A stretch of 64,000 bases of DNA from Parietaria judaica (GCA_954871525.1 OX940860.1:56904724-56968723), one strand, 5' to 3'. Numbered from the stretch's first letter, positions 1 through 12,910 are shown. The notes: generated by a model not told the origin, from the sequence alone. Translations and numbers: made by a program.

Positions 1-183
1 GTGTAATGCTTCGTTTTTAGCTATCGTTGAAGAAGCTGTGTATATTCGAATAAGAGATTTTTATATCATAATCGTACAAATGTTTATCAAACGACGAGAT
101 TTGTGTTTGTGCTATGAATTTTTGGCAATGGTTGACATTGTTTTTGTCTCGCTTGGCTCGGAATTCCGTTCAGCAGAGGGAAA

Positions 184-3100
184 ATGGCTTCTCTGCAAGA
201 TATCGGCGTTTCGGCAGCCATTAACCTCTTGTCTGCTATTGCGTTTCTCGTTGCTTTCGCTCTGCTCCGTCTTCAACCCATCAACGACAGAGTGTACTTC
301 CCCAAGTGGTATCTCAAGGGGATCAGAGGAAGCCCCGGGCGATCCGACTCGCAGCTCGTGAGGAGCTTTGTCAACTTGGACTTTAGAACTTATGTCAAGT
401 TCTTGAACTGGATGCCCGCAGCCTTGAAAATGCCCGAGAACGAGCTCACCGACCACGCTGGCCTTGATTCCGCTGTGTTCATTCGGATATACTTACTCGG
501 GTAAGATCACGAGCAAGTAACATACTGTGTTCATTTGTATAGTCGTTGAAATATACTTAATTCACCGCGTCTCTCCTTTCCATCTTATCTTTATCCACAA
601 TATCTTGAGATTTCGTTCATTATGAACTTAAACATACTGACAACTTCAAAATAAGATTTTCAAAGCTTCTACACGGGCTTAATTACCCTAAACGCTACAT
701 CTGCTAGCAATGTAGCCTATTGAAACCTCAAGCCTGTTACGTTATAGTTGGGTTTTCCTTGTGTTACCCGTCGGTCGGAGTTTACTGAAACCTAAAATAT
801 GTTAATCTGTCATTTTGTAACGAAGTCTATTATCTGATCCAGTTACAATTACACTGCAGGCTGAAAATCTTTGTGCCCATAACCGTGCTCGCTTTTGCTG
901 TTTTGGTGCCGGTGAATTGGACGGGTAATACACTGGAGAAGATAAAGAATTTGACTTTTAGCGACATTGACAAGCTCTCAATATCCAATGTTCCTTCCGG
1001 ATCAAAGAGGTAACGGTAATCTTACCGGCTTACCCGTTAGTTGTTTTTAATCTTTTTCCAGTTTTTTTTTTTGATTCTCGACATCATGTTAGAAAATAAT
1101 TACCATCTTTAATTATTGTTATAAAGTTTCTCTTCCTAATATGTCAACTCAAATGAGAGATTGTAAACTATGCATGTGATATTCAATGATCTTTATGTCT
1201 TAACATTTTCTGAATATGAAGAAGGTTGGCATTGTTACCAGGTTCTGGGCTCATCTAGCAATGTCATACGTCTTCTCATTTTGGACCTGTTATGTTTTAT
1301 ACCGTGAATACGAGAGGATAGCTTCAATGCGGCTTCGATATTTAGCATCTGAAAATCGACATCCAGAACAATTTACTGTGAGCTAGTTACTTTCTTATAA
1401 TCCATTCCTTCAAACTTTAGTTTGCTTTATTTGATGTTCGATTAAACAATTTGCAGGTTCTCGTGAAGAATGTCCCGCCGGATCCGGATGAATCAATTAG
1501 CGAACACGTTGAACATTTCTTTTGTGTAAATCACCCTGATCATTATCTTCTCCATCAAGTACGTATTACATCTTAATTAGCTCTTAAGTATCATGCTTAG
1601 ATTGAGATTAGCATGAAAGTAACTGTACATTCGTTTTCAAACATCCCCAGGTTGTTTATAACGCAAACAATCTTGCAAAGGTGGTTGCTAGGAAAAAGAG
1701 TTTGCAGAATTGGCTTGTTTATTACCAAAATAAGTACGAGCGAAATCCCGAGAAGAAGCCTACGACCAAGGTTTACTTACGTAGTACCTCTTTTTTTTCT
1801 TTTTTTCTTTTTTTCTTTTTTTCTTTTTTTCTTTTTTTCTTTTTTTCTTTTTTTCTTTTCTAAAGTTAAAATGACTGCTTTAATATTGATACTCATCCAA
1901 ATTTTTGGGTAATGTAGACGGGTTTTTGGGGACTCTGGGGAAGTAGAGTTGACGCGGTTGAATATTACACTGCTGAGATTGAGAAGTTGACTCAGGAAGT
2001 AAGTTCTATTATTTGTTTCGTATTGATTCAATCACTCCGTGTATTATGCACCTCGCAATAATAAGCTTGCGTTTCATGCAGGAAAATGCAGAAAGAGAAA
2101 GAGTGACAAGCGATCCAAGGGCTATAGCGCCGGCTGCCTTTGTTTCATTCAAAACCCGATGGGGTGCAGCTGTTTGCGCTCAAGCTCAGCAGTCGAGAAA
2201 CCCGACAATCTGGTTGACAGACTGGGCCCCGCAGCCGCAGGATGTCTTTTGGGACAATCTCTCGATCCCGTACGTTGAGCTTAGCATTCGAAGATTGCTC
2301 ATGGCCGTCGCTCTTTTCTTCCTCACTTTCTTCTTCATGATCCCTATAGCCTTTGTCCAATCCTTAGCCAACATTGACGGAATTAGGAAGGTTCTTCCTT
2401 TCTTGAAGCCGCTTATAGAGAAGTACGTCCATTCTCTGTCTTTGTTTAATATGATCGTAAGTTAATATCAAAACGCTGCTTCAAGCATTGAGCACTTGAA
2501 CTTGTATCCTTGAGGTACAACATTCGAGTTATCATCGCCCAAAAAACTGAAAGAAAGAAAAAAAAACGCTAATCCATATAAAATGTTTGCTATAAAAGCT
2601 AAGGAGTTAATTAGCGTTGGCGCCATAATTTTGAACACTATGAACTCTTTTATCCTCTTTTTAACTCTCTTAATTTCTACATCTTTGGACCTATCTCAAC
2701 TTCTGTTTAAAATCATAACATGAAAGTTTAGTAAGGGGTAATTCGATTATTATTATTTATTAGTATACATATATCTTAAAAATAGAGATATGCAACCCCT
2801 TGAAATCGTATATATAAAAAGTAAAAGATGAATTCACCTTTGGTATTATACATCTTTTGTCAGTGTGATTAAACGTAAATTAATTACTTAAAACGTACCA
2901 AAAAAAAACCTTACTACCACTTGCTTTTCTTGTCCAAAGGGACACTTTTGTGAAGTTGAAAGTTCTTGTTGAAATGTAACAATGTTAGTTTACACAGGAA
3001 GGTTGTGAAGTCCGTTATACAAGGATTTCTTCCGGGAATAGCGTTAAAAATATTCCTTATTCTTCTTCCGACGGTTCTCACGACCATGTCCAGAATTGAA

Positions 3101-5543
3101 GGCTTCACGTCGCTTTCATCCATGGAGAGAAGAACGGCCGAAAAGTATCATTTGTTCATACTCGTCAACGTCTTCTTCGGAAGCATTATAACCGGGGCAG
3201 CCTTTCAGCAACTTGAGAAATTTATCAGCGAGCCCTCGACAGAGTAATTATTCATATCTCTTCGCGGAGCCATATTAGCTTTTAGTAAGGGCGAAATCGG
3301 TAACTGGTACTTTTTTATTCATTTTCAAAACCGAATAAGATTTTATATTTGCATGATAACTCCGAACTTGTTCTTGTTTTAAATTTTATAAAGGTATGCG
3401 ATTTTTCTGGAAACTGGTTTTTTAATTTCTGCATCAGACCGATTGTTCAAAAAAAAAAAAAAAAACCCGGTATCAGATTGTTCTTTCAAGAAAATCGTAG
3501 AAAACTTTTCTTTTTCTGTTTCTTTTTAATAAAACCGAACCGATTATAAAAGTCAGATACACGTTCGTAATACTGAAAACTTGAAATTTTCAGTTTCCTA
3601 TGCTAGATGCGATTTCCGGTGTATAAATTTTAGGCCATATTCATCAAAGTAATTTAATATAGTCCATATATATTGTTATAGCTATTATGATAACCAAGAT
3701 CTGATAAACAATTCTGCTGCTCTTATAGATTCACAAAAACCATCGGTGTGTCGATACCGATGAAAGCTACGTTCTTCATCACTTACATAATGGTTGATGG
3801 GTGGGCGGGAATCGCTGCGGAGATTCTTCGGTTGGTCCCGTTAGTTATGTTCCACCTGAAGAACACGTTTTTGGTGAAGACGGAGCAAGATAGAGATCAA
3901 GCAATGGATCCCGGGTGCTTAAACTTTGCCACTTCAGAGCCGAGGATACAATTTTATTTCTTGCTTGGGCTTGTCTACTCTGTTGTTACGCCCATTCTGC
4001 TGCCCTTTATTGTCGTCTTCTTCGCCTTCTCCTACATGGTTTTCCGACATCAGGTACAGCTCATATTTTATTATTTAGACAAATATCTGATGCAAACGGC
4101 GATGTATACTCGGCAGTATTCATGTTATATAAAGTTGACACGTCCTATATGCTCAAACAAAAACTTTACGTTTACTGTTCATTCAGTGATGGAGACTCAA
4201 AGTTATACAAAAGAGAATAAACATTGGGTCTTTCTGTCCCCAATAAAGTGAAAAAATGGGGTCTTTATGCCGCAAATATCTCTAAATGTAAATATATATT
4301 CAAATATATTCTTACCATGTTAGATAATAGATATTAACATGTTGTTTTAGTAAGCAGTTTGACTGGTTTGATGCAATGCTTAAACCGTCTTAACCACTTT
4401 TTAACCGAATTTACCAATTTTTAAGCAAACTGAACCGGTAGCTCATTAAACCGGGTAACCGAATAAAAACCGGATATTGATTATAACTTATACCAGTTCG
4501 TTTCGGTTAAGAATATTGGTCAACACGGAACCGATCCGGTTTCAGAGATACTGGTGTCATAACATTCTGCTAAGTTTTACATAGCCCGTTAATTTAGATT
4601 GCCAGACATATTTGATAAGTCTTCTCTCTCGTTGGTATTTGTGGTGCCAGATCATCAACGTTTATGATCAGAAATACGAGAGCGCTGCGGCCTTCTGGCC
4701 CCACGTGCATCGGCGTGTGATTGCCGGCTTGATTATTGCCCAAGTTCTGCTAATGGGCTTGCTCAGCACAAAAGGCCTTGCAAAGTCAACAATACTCCTT
4801 ATCGCACAACCTGTGCTGACTATTTGGTTCCACCGGTTCTGCAAGGGGCGTTTCGAATCAGGATTCACAACATTTCCTTTGCAGGTTTGTACGAAATATC
4901 CTATATTCAGTTTCTTTCAAAATTCCCATATTTACTATTCTTGCAACGCGCAAGTCTTCGTCTCTAGTGATAAACCTGTATATCATTCGCATATTTAGCT
5001 GAGTTTAAGCATTGACAGTGGCCGATATGGTCGGATCCATTTCCTAACCGGTGAATACTACAGTTATAAGTTTTGTTTTTTTTGTTTTTTTGTGACAATC
5101 CCAAGGCAGTAAGAGTTAGAACGAATAATGCACTCACGTCTTAATGATACGATGTCTTCTGAGAGACTCAAAAAATAAAAAATAAACGGCAATTTTGGAC
5201 CCAAGTCCGGGTCTATCCGGCCCAGAAACACATGTACAAAGACGGACAATATCACATCAAATAATAGTGATGCACGATCGTATTAATCGTGTTATCGTTG
5301 TGCATTTGGTGGCAGGATGCGATGGTGAAAGACACGCTTGAGCGCGCCACTGAGCCGAATCTGAACCTGCGAGCCTATCTCAAGGACGCGTATGTCCATC
5401 CCGTTTTCAAGGCCGGGGAGTTGGACAGACCGGTGGCCGTTGAAGCGGACGAGAATAACCCTCTTGTCGCCACAAGGAGGAGGTCTTACCGCAGCAGCAA
5501 ACAAGGTTCCGAGGCTAGCTCCGATGCTGGTGCAAAGTTCTAG
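184..5543 (+). CDS. OSCA/CSC1-like hyperosmolality-gated calcium-permeable channel, 11 exons
   Basis: Exons: 184-500, 860-1009, 1242-1377, 1457-1558, 1651-1770, 1918-1998, 2082-2422, 2998-3243, 3729-4053, 4651-4884, 5316-5543. All introns are GT-AG, every phase joins, and the total is 2280 nt (759 aa plus stop), normal for this family. The product is a multi-pass membrane protein. A hydrophobic N-terminal segment follows MASLQDIGVSAAINLL (about residues 8-30), two more helices lie in exons 2-3, a soluble cytoplasmic domain (PHM7_cyt type) spans roughly residues 190-365, and the RSN1_7TM (DUF221) pore region follows (about 375-680). Signature stretches include SVIQGFLPGIALKIFL, EGFTSLSSMERR and VNVFFGSIITGAAF. 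Known role of the family: mechanically or osmotically gated non-selective cation channels in plasma or inner membranes. No stop or frameshift is seen, so it appears functional. It resembles the OSCA1 clade most closely; I do not assign a specific member. Confidence 0.95.
1791..1860. repeat. (T7C)n microsatellite in OSCA intron 5
   Basis: A run of T7-8 separated by single C, about nine units, lies between the exon 5 donor at 1771 and the exon 6 acceptor at 1916-1917. It is a pure pyrimidine tract on the coding strand and ends about 55 bp before the acceptor. It is likely length-polymorphic. Confidence 0.95.
4340..4560. repeat. Degenerate AACCGG-rich stretch in OSCA intron 9
   Basis: Multiple variants of AACCGG, AACCGA and ACCGGT lie within 220 bp of intron 9. 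A similar patch occurs in PhzF intron 2 (about 34485-34770). This looks like remnants of short inverted-repeat DNA transposons, but no clean ends or target duplication can be drawn. Confidence 0.4.
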
Positions 5544-5728
5544 AAGTGCCGGTGAACCTGAAATGTCAGAATCATTTGTAGCTAGCTAGAGTATCACTCA
5601 CAATCTGTAAAGGTTTATTTATTTACAGTTTTGGAAACAACACAACATAATCCTGAAAACGACAACGAATTTGTATAGTAGCACGATCTAAAACGACACT
5701 TACGAGAATTTTAGAATTTCCAACGTTC

Positions 5729-5747
5729 ACTAATTTTTCACGGTTAT
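5729..5747. repeat. LINE target-site duplication, left copy
   Basis: ACTAATTTTTCACGGTTAT, identical to 11841-11859. The length is typical of target-primed reverse transcription. Confidence 0.95.
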
Positions 5748-5915
5748 CTTTCTCCGATCTTCAGCATGCACCTTTCTCTCAAGTGACGTTTGCCTGCTGC
5801 AAGTATAACGCCCTAATCTTTGAGCCTTCTTTATTTGAGCAGCGGCTGCCCCTGTTTCCGATCAGTTATGCTACTTCTATAGGCTGTTAATTTCTTGTAT
5901 AAGGAATAATTTCCT

Positions 5916-7835
5916 ATGACGTCCGCTAACTTTAAGATTGAAAACAAAATCTTCAAGTGTTCTATAGGAAGGGATGGTAATCTTGTCAAAATCGTCGAAG
6001 AATGTCGTGGTATGTCTCTCAGTTTTCTCGCCCATCGCCACGAAGCCTTTTGGATTCGCGATTCCACAGAAAAGATCATCGGAGAGCAACAAGCCGATTT
6101 TTTCCGTAGTAGAATGTCAAGGAATGGGATAACTTTCATTGTTGATGTGTTGGTCAACAATCGCGGCAAATGCATAAGGTTGCTCAAAGTGGCCCACGGT
6201 GATAGGAAAATCATTCTCATTCCGGAAGGTGTTATGAAAAGAGGATGAGTCAGTTTTAAAAATGCTCTCTTCACTATCCTCAACGATAAAAGCAAGGTAT
6301 CCCGGCCTCAAGAAGATTCCGTCAACATCTTCTCGAAGAACTTGGGGTCGAAAAGCTACAAAGATGTTCTATTAAGAGGAGAAGTTAAAATACCTCCCGC
6401 GCCAAAGATAGCTTCGTTTCCCACTTACAAGAAAAGGGAAGAGTCACCTTCTTTTCGCCCTCGACCTAAGCAATGGAGATTCGCGGTGATCGTGAGAAGG
6501 TTAGACGGGAACGATTCTTGGAATGTTATCTTCACCGAGGTTGGAGCAAAGACGGGGTCGAAGCTATGTTGGACTCCTATTTCTGGCAACAAAGCCATAG
6601 CGTGGTGTAAAAATCATCAAGAAACGGTCGTCCTCCTAAAAGATCCCTTGGTGCATCATGAGAAAAAACACATTGCCATTATGACCAAATGGTCGTATTA
6701 TGAACAGTGGAGCGGCCATAGTGTGTTCATAAAGAACAGCTGGATAGGCATAGAAGGTCTTCCGATCGATCTTTGGAATCGCCATGCTCTCAAGGTCATC
6801 GGGAAACAGTGCGGTGGTCTTATCGAGATTGCAAAAGAAACCTTGGATATGTCTTGCCTCCAAGCGGTTAAGATTAAGTGCAAAGGCCCTAAAAATGGGT
6901 TGATTCCCCCTTTGATGGAGATCCCTTACCAAAACTCAAGAATCCAATTGAGCATTTTCAATTTGGGTGCACCGTTTCGTAGTGCGCTTATTCCGACGCC
7001 ATCGTCGGAGGCGCCTTTGTTAGATTTTAGGGCCATTGGCCAAAAGAAGCATGTGGAAAAGGGAAGTTTTATTTCACCAGTTTCTAGCGGTTCGGTGGCG
7101 GCTGAACCGCGCTCTGTTGACATGTGTCCAATCCCCGTACTTGTCGTGTCTCAAAGTCTAGATTCTCAAGCATCTTTTCAAGACAACGGGAGCATTCTCA
7201 ATTTAGGGTTTAGTGGCATTAACGAGGGGTCGGCCTTGATCTCTAATTTGTGCGCTAATAATTCGAGAGTGGATAAAGGCCAAACGGCTTCAAGGATTAA
7301 GCGGAAAGAAGCTTCTCCACCCCATACCTACTCTGACATTGGGCCACTCGGAGTAGGTTCTATAGAGGATGCATTCGATTACTTCTCAGGGCCAGTTCTT
7401 TCCTCAAAACGAGAAGCGGGTTCAGAGGCATTTTCAGGACGCTTACGTAGATGGAGACCGAAACAGAAGGCTTCGTTTGTCAAAGCTCTAATCGTCAGAT
7501 GGACCGATTTTCAGAGTGAATCCAAACACTACCCAGATCATAGACGGTCTCGGGGCGGTTATGACAGTGACTCGGAGTTTCTTCGAGATAAGAAAATCGG
7601 GACTTTCTATTCAAGGAGAGTTCGCCAGGATGATGAAGCTTCTTCTAAGTTTGATCCCAGGGCTCTTTTTGAAGTGGCTGACGACGAGGATAGATTCCCG
7701 GCGGATGACACCTGCGGATTGCTCGAGGGTAATGGGGATTCGGATTTGGAAGCTGGTTCTTCTGAGAATCTTTTAAGTCTTCGGACAAAGAAGTCGTGGT
7801 GGTTCCAGAAGTTTGTTCTTACGGGTGTGGCTTGA
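5916..7835 (+). pseudogene. LINE ORF1, DUF4283-type RNA-binding/gag-like protein, broken
   Basis: One reading frame runs from 5916 to 7835, interrupted by TGA at 6246-6248. The position fits the conserved Trp of this domain, so TGG to TGA is the likely change. Visible family features are WRFAVIVRRL, then FIKNSWIGIEGLPIDLWN and the following CGGLIEIA stretch, characteristic of the DUF4283 domain of plant LINE ORF1. The C-terminal half is acidic, low in complexity and not conserved. No CCHC knuckle is visible. A second frame (7796-8059) ends at a TGA overlapping the ORF2 ATG (8053, in ATGCTGA), so the original ORF1 may have ended there after a frameshift near 7800. The known role is binding the element's RNA. 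Confidence 0.85.
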
Positions 7836-8052
7836 TCTTCAGGCCTCAAGCCAAGACCTATATAGAAGGTGAAACCCAAGATATCGCGTTGGAACTTGGA
7901 AACAACGATACGAGGACACTTCTTGATTTGGAGCCGAGTACCAATATGGAGAAAATGCCTCGAGTCAAGGGGCAAATGAGAGAGCTGCGAAATCTAAGTA
8001 TCCAAATGTCTTTTGGAAATTCCAAGGACAAAGGGTTATCAAAAGATAATCA

Positions 8053-11000
8053 ATGCTGATTTTGTCATGGAACGTTCGGGGGACGGGTCGTCCTGACAAA
8101 AGAAGGGGAATAAAGGAGTTGGTATGCAAAGTAAATCCGGACATTGTAGTTTTTCAGGAAGTCAGAAGAGCATCGGTAGACAGAAAATTCGTGGGCAGCG
8201 TTTGGAGTTCGAGACACAAGGAATGGATTTATCTTCCAGCTATCGGCACGGCTGGAGGTGTGCTTCTAGTTTGGGACTCAAGGCGGGTGAAAACATTGAG
8301 TAATTTAGTTGGAGATTTCTCGGTCTCTATTGAAATTGAAAATGGGCCTTCTTCGTGGTGGTTCTCTGGCGTGTACGGGCCATGTAGATACCGAGAACGA
8401 GAAGAATTTTGGGACGAAATGGTGGGCCTAGGGGAAATTTGAGGACCTAACTGGTGTATTGGAGGTGATTTTAACGTGATTCGGTTTGCTCATGAGCGGA
8501 ATTCCCCAGTTCGTGCTCGACGCTCAATGAGGTTGTTCAATGAGGTTATCACCGACCTCGGTTTGATAGATCCCCCTCTGGCGAATAGCCGATTCACATG
8601 GTCGGCAATGCGGGGAGTCGCTATGTGTTCGAGGATAGATCGTTTTCTTTTTTCTGAAGGGTGGAGGGATTTGTTCCCGTTCTGCTTCCAAGAGACTAGG
8701 TTTCGAGGTGTGTCGGATCATTTTCCGTTGACCATTAATACTTCTCCGGTAAAGTGGGGTTCGAGCCCTTTTCGACTTGACAACTCATGGTTAACTGACA
8801 AAGATTTCAAGGAGAAAGTTAGTTCTTGGTGGACGGAAACGAGTCAGCAGGATTGGCAAGGATACTCATTTATGCGGAAGTTGAAAACGCTTAAAGGAAA
8901 AATTAAGGAATGGGTAGCGATCGAAAGAGAAAAGAACTTTGGTCAGAAATTGCGGACTCAGGCGGAGATAGAACGCCTGGATAAGATTGAAGAAGGGGGG
9001 GATTCTTGGTCGGAAGAGACCCGGAATGAAAGAGCCGAGCTTAAAATGCGTTTGGCGGTAATGAATGCAGTGGAAGATAGGGTTGCGCGGATAAAAGAAA
9101 AGTTGTGTGGGCTAGAGAAGGGGACATCAATTCAAAGCTCTTCCATGCTCTAATGTCTTCCCGAAAAGCAAAGAACGCGATATGGAAATTAGAGAAGAAC
9201 GATGGGAGTTTAATAGTTCGAGAAAACGAAATTGTTGAGGAAATAAACAGTTTTTACGCTGAGCTTTACACTTCTTCTCCGACCACGGATGTGGAATGAG
9301 ACAACATCTTTTGGCAGCCTATCCCCGACGTTTGCTCTCGTGATCTATCGCGGCCTTTTGAGGAAACGAAAATTAAAGAGGCAGTGTTCGGTTGTGCAAG
9401 AGATAAGTCTCCGGGTCCGGACGGTTTCTCCATAGCCTTTTATCAAGATTTTTGGGATATAATCAAACCTGACTTATTGAAAGTTTTTAGAGAATTCTGG
9501 GAGACCGGCATCATCAATACTATCACCAACGAGACTTATTTGTGTCTAATTCCGAAGAAACTCAATTCGAGCAAAGTGAAAGATTACAGACCAATAAGTC
9601 TCGTGACAAGCCTCTATAAAATCATCGCGAAGGTTTTGGCCGAAAGGTTGAAAAGGGTGATGGAAGATACAATCAGTGAGGTGCAAGGAGCTTTTGTCTC
9701 CGGGAGACAGATCACAGATTTGATTCTTATAGCGAACGAGGTGGTGGAGTCTTATAGCCGATCAAGAAAGAAAGGAGCGGTTTTAAAACTAGATTTTGAA
9801 AAAGCCTATGACCGGATCGATTGGAAATTCATTGACTTCGTATTGGAGCAAAAAGGATTTGACGGACGATGGAGGAAATGGATAGGAGGATGCTTGTCAA
9901 CGGTCTCCTTTTCGGTTATGATAAACGGCAAGCCGCGAGTACGATTCTCCGGATCGAGGGGTATCCGCCAAGGAGATCCGCTTTCTCTTTTCCTTTTTGT
10001 GCTCGTCGCCGATGCACTCTCGAGACGAATTCAGAGAGGGGTCGAATCGAATCTATTTCGGCCTTTGGTGGTTGGAACTCCAACCATTCGGATTTCACAT
10101 CTTCAATTCGCGGACGACACCCTTTTCTTTGCCGAGGCCGACAAACAAGGGTGGGAAAATTTAATTGACGTTGTGAGACAATTTTGTGCAGGGTCAGGAC
10201 TAAAAATTAACTTCGAGAAGAGCAACTTGATGGGAATTAACTGTTCAAGTGAGGAGTCTGAAGAGCTCGCTTCTTTTCTCGGGTGCAGAGAAGAGTTTTG
10301 GCCTGTTTGCTACTTGGGAATGCCTCTCGGGGGTAATCCTAGGAGCAAAACTTTCTGGGACCCAGTGATTTCGAAAGTTATAAAGCGGCTCGAGGGATGG
10401 AAAAAGGGTTTTCTCTCTAAAGGAGGGAAGATGACTCTCATCAACAGTGTTTTATCTACGATCCCCATTTACATTATGTCAGTGTTTAAGATGCCCGTTG
10501 GAGTAGCAGACGATATAGAAAAAATTATGAAGAATTTCTTTTGGGATGGGTTTGAAGGGGGTCGAACCCGCGCGAATGTGGCGTTGGAAGAGTGTCGTCT
10601 TCCGAAGAACAAAGGAGGTTTGGGTTTCGAGAGCCTTATTGTGAAAAACAAAGCCCTTTTGGCAAAATGGTTGTGGAGATTTCCGAAAGAAGAGGGAACT
10701 CTATGGCACAAAGTGATCAGAGCCATTTACAGTACTCAAGCTAACAACCGGGACCCCGTGGTTATGACTTCTCATACATACCGTAGCCCTTGGCGCTCCG
10801 TGTGTTCCATTCAAGAAGATTTCTTTAAGCGGTGTTCGTGGATTGTGAGAGACGGATCAATAATGAGATTTTGGGAGGATACATGGAGGGGTGATTGCTG
10901 TTTCAAAGACCGTTTTCCGTGCCTAGCTCGCTTGTGTCCGCTCCAAAATGTATCTATTAACTTGGTTGGCTCGCCTTCTCCAGTCCTCGGTCAGGTTGAG

Positions 11001-11714
11001 TGGGACTTCCAACTCCCTCGTGATTTGACTACTCGGGAGATGGACGAAGCCACCGAGTTATTGGAAATATTGAGCTCTGTGAGTTTATGGGAAGGTATAG
11101 AAGACCGGCGTGCTTGGCTCCACGATGCGGAGGAGTTTTCTGTAAAGTCGATGACGAAAGAGTTATCACCCGGCTTTGCTCTACCGGATGTGCCTTTTTT
11201 TGAAGTAATTTGGAAATCCTCGGTTCCAAAAAAGGTTCAGTTTTTTGCTTGGTTGGTTGCCCGTCGAAGAGTCAACACGGCTGAAATCGTTCAAAGGCAT
11301 AATCCCCAATTTACGTTGCTCCCTAGTGTGTGTCCGATGTGTTTTTCATCCGAGGAAGAGCTCGACCATTTATTCTTTCATTGTCACACAGCTACTGCCG
11401 CTTGGGCTTGGCTTTTTTCCAATTTGAAGTTGGATCTAGTGGGCTTTACGTCCATCGCTGATTTGCTGCAAATTCACAAAGTTCCAAGGCGAAATAACAA
11501 ATGGCACGTTGCGGCGAAGATTGGAATAGTAACTACTTTATGGTGCATCTGGAATACTCGCAACAAGTTCCTCTACAATGATAGATCTTGGAATCTTAAC
11601 GGGTTGATAGACAGTATCAACCATTGTATTGCTCTTTGGCTTTTCTCCTCGTGCAATGAGTTATCGATGTATTCTCTCGCGGACCTTTCGAGAGATTGGG
11701 CTAGTACTTTGTAA
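8053..11714 (+). pseudogene. LINE ORF2, endonuclease and reverse transcriptase, broken
   Basis: It starts at ATG 8053 with the AP-endonuclease motif LSWNVRGTGRPDKRRG, followed by FQEVRR, GGDFNVIR, SRIDRFL and SDHFPL. A coiled, charged linker leads to the RT: DYRPISL, LDFEKAYDRIDW, RQGDPLSLFLF and the catalytic FADD (the usual plant L1 form of YADD). The C-terminal domain has a zf-RVT pattern (FAWLVARRRVNT, then CPMC and HLFFHC). Breaks are TGA at 8440-8442, a frameshift near 9105-9120 (moving to the frame of 9105-11714) and TGA at 9297-9299, where a Trp is expected. The RT half from 9300 to 11714 is otherwise open. In life this protein nicks DNA and copies the element RNA at the nick. Confidence 0.93.
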
Positions 11715-11840
11715 GGAGTAGCCCTCGTTTTTTTCTATCTTTCTTATGGTAGAGTTTTGGTTTATATAGCCGGTCCGATTTTTGGAATGGCTGATTGTAA
11801 ACCATTCTTTAGCCTTGCATTGTAATTTTTTTTTATTAAT

Positions 11841-11859
11841 ACTAATTTTTCACGGTTAT
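11841..11859. repeat. LINE target-site duplication, right copy
   Basis: Exact repeat of 5729-5747, directly after the T-rich 3' end of the LINE. Confidence 0.95.
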
Positions 11860-12640
11860 AGTTGTCTGCGTTTATTATTTTGGTTCTCTTCAAAATTGTT
11901 CACTTTTTCCGTTGACTTCATAAAATTTTAGGTGCGTCGTTTATTTTGTAAAGTAACACACCTATTTATTTTTCTCATTATAATAGTGTTGAATAATAAC
12001 AGAACTTTTCCTTAAAAAGAAAAAAGAAAAGAATAATAACAGAACTTGAAAAAAAAACGACATGAATAAAAACAACAAAAACGACAATAATATGGAAGAG
12101 GACGGAGAATAAAGTAGCCTGATAAATAATACGACAACAATAAGTCTGAAACAACTTCAAAAGAAAAACATAAGAGCTTAAAAACAACACAGTATTAATA
12201 AACGACATGAACTTATTTGAGACATGAGTACCCAATCTTATATCAAGCGTGCAGTCATATTTTCATTTTTGTTTAATGGTAATAGTACTCAAAAGATTAT
12301 AAAATAATATTAAATTCTAGTTCTGTCAATCTCTAGTTAATGTTTGTTAAGTTACAAACATGCTCACCTTTTTAATCTGATAAAAATACTTCATAAGTGA
12401 TACTTTTGGGAGTTTAATCATAAACGTGTGATTCATGTAGTAGACCTTGAGTAGACACAAACGAAATTGGACTTGACACTATTTTATAGTCTTTAAATAT
12501 TATTTTTGCTAATAAGTGATTTGAGAAATGTCGTTGGCTGATCGCAGGAATAACCTTATATGGGATCTAGTAGAGGTTTATACACTCGGTACTGCTTACA
12601 TGTTTAATTCATACCCTTTATTAAACGAAGTGGGACCCTT
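11860..12640. other. AT-rich spacer, no gene seen
   Basis: A-rich and T-rich sequence with scattered homopolymers. No open frame, terminal repeat or RNA gene stands out. It separates the LINE from the start of the large MULE-like region. Confidence 0.6.
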
Positions 12641-12649
12641 TACAGTTCG

Positions 12650-12910
12650 TTAGACTCGATTTTCTCTCTCCTCTTATTTTATTATTTTCTTATCTCTCCT
12701 TTTTTTTAATATTATTTCTTTCCCGCCCTATTTCTCTTTCCTCTCTTATTCGTCTTCTTCTTCGACTCCCCAATTGCCGAGAAACCCTAAGCTCCAATTA
12801 TTTCTTCGTCGATTCACCGTATTCCTTTTCTTCATCTTCTGCGTTACCCAGCCAAGGATTAGTGAATCTTTCAGTTTGATTATAAATCAAGAATCTTTTA
12901 TTACACTGCG
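12650..12910 (+). promoter_or_regulatory. CT-rich leader upstream of MuDR-like ORF
   Basis: Pyrimidine-rich tracts (TCTCTCTCCTCTT, CTTCTTCTTCGACTCC) and AAACCCTAAG resemble a plant 5' UTR, just before the 137-bp repeat array. No TATA box can be placed with certainty. Confidence 0.35.

Larger units (their letters stand above)
5748..11840 (+). mobile_element. L1-clade LINE retrotransposon, full length, inactive
   Basis: This non-LTR element of about 6.1 kb is flanked by a perfect 19-bp target duplication (5729-5747 and 11841-11859), so both ends are defined. The order is plant LINE: 5' region, ORF1 with a DUF4283-type domain, then ORF2 with AP endonuclease, reverse transcriptase and a terminal zf-RVT zinc-binding domain. 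No RNase H follows. ORF1 and ORF2 carry three TGA stops and at least one frameshift, so it cannot move by itself. The 3' end is T-rich (TTTTTTTTTATTAAT) with no poly(A). It lies 205 bp beyond the OSCA stop codon, in or just past that gene's 3' UTR, in the same orientation. Confidence 0.95.

Noticed and set aside
1777..2031. Minus-strand Lys-rich open frame
   Set aside because: It is the translation of the (T7C)n microsatellite inside OSCA intron 5.
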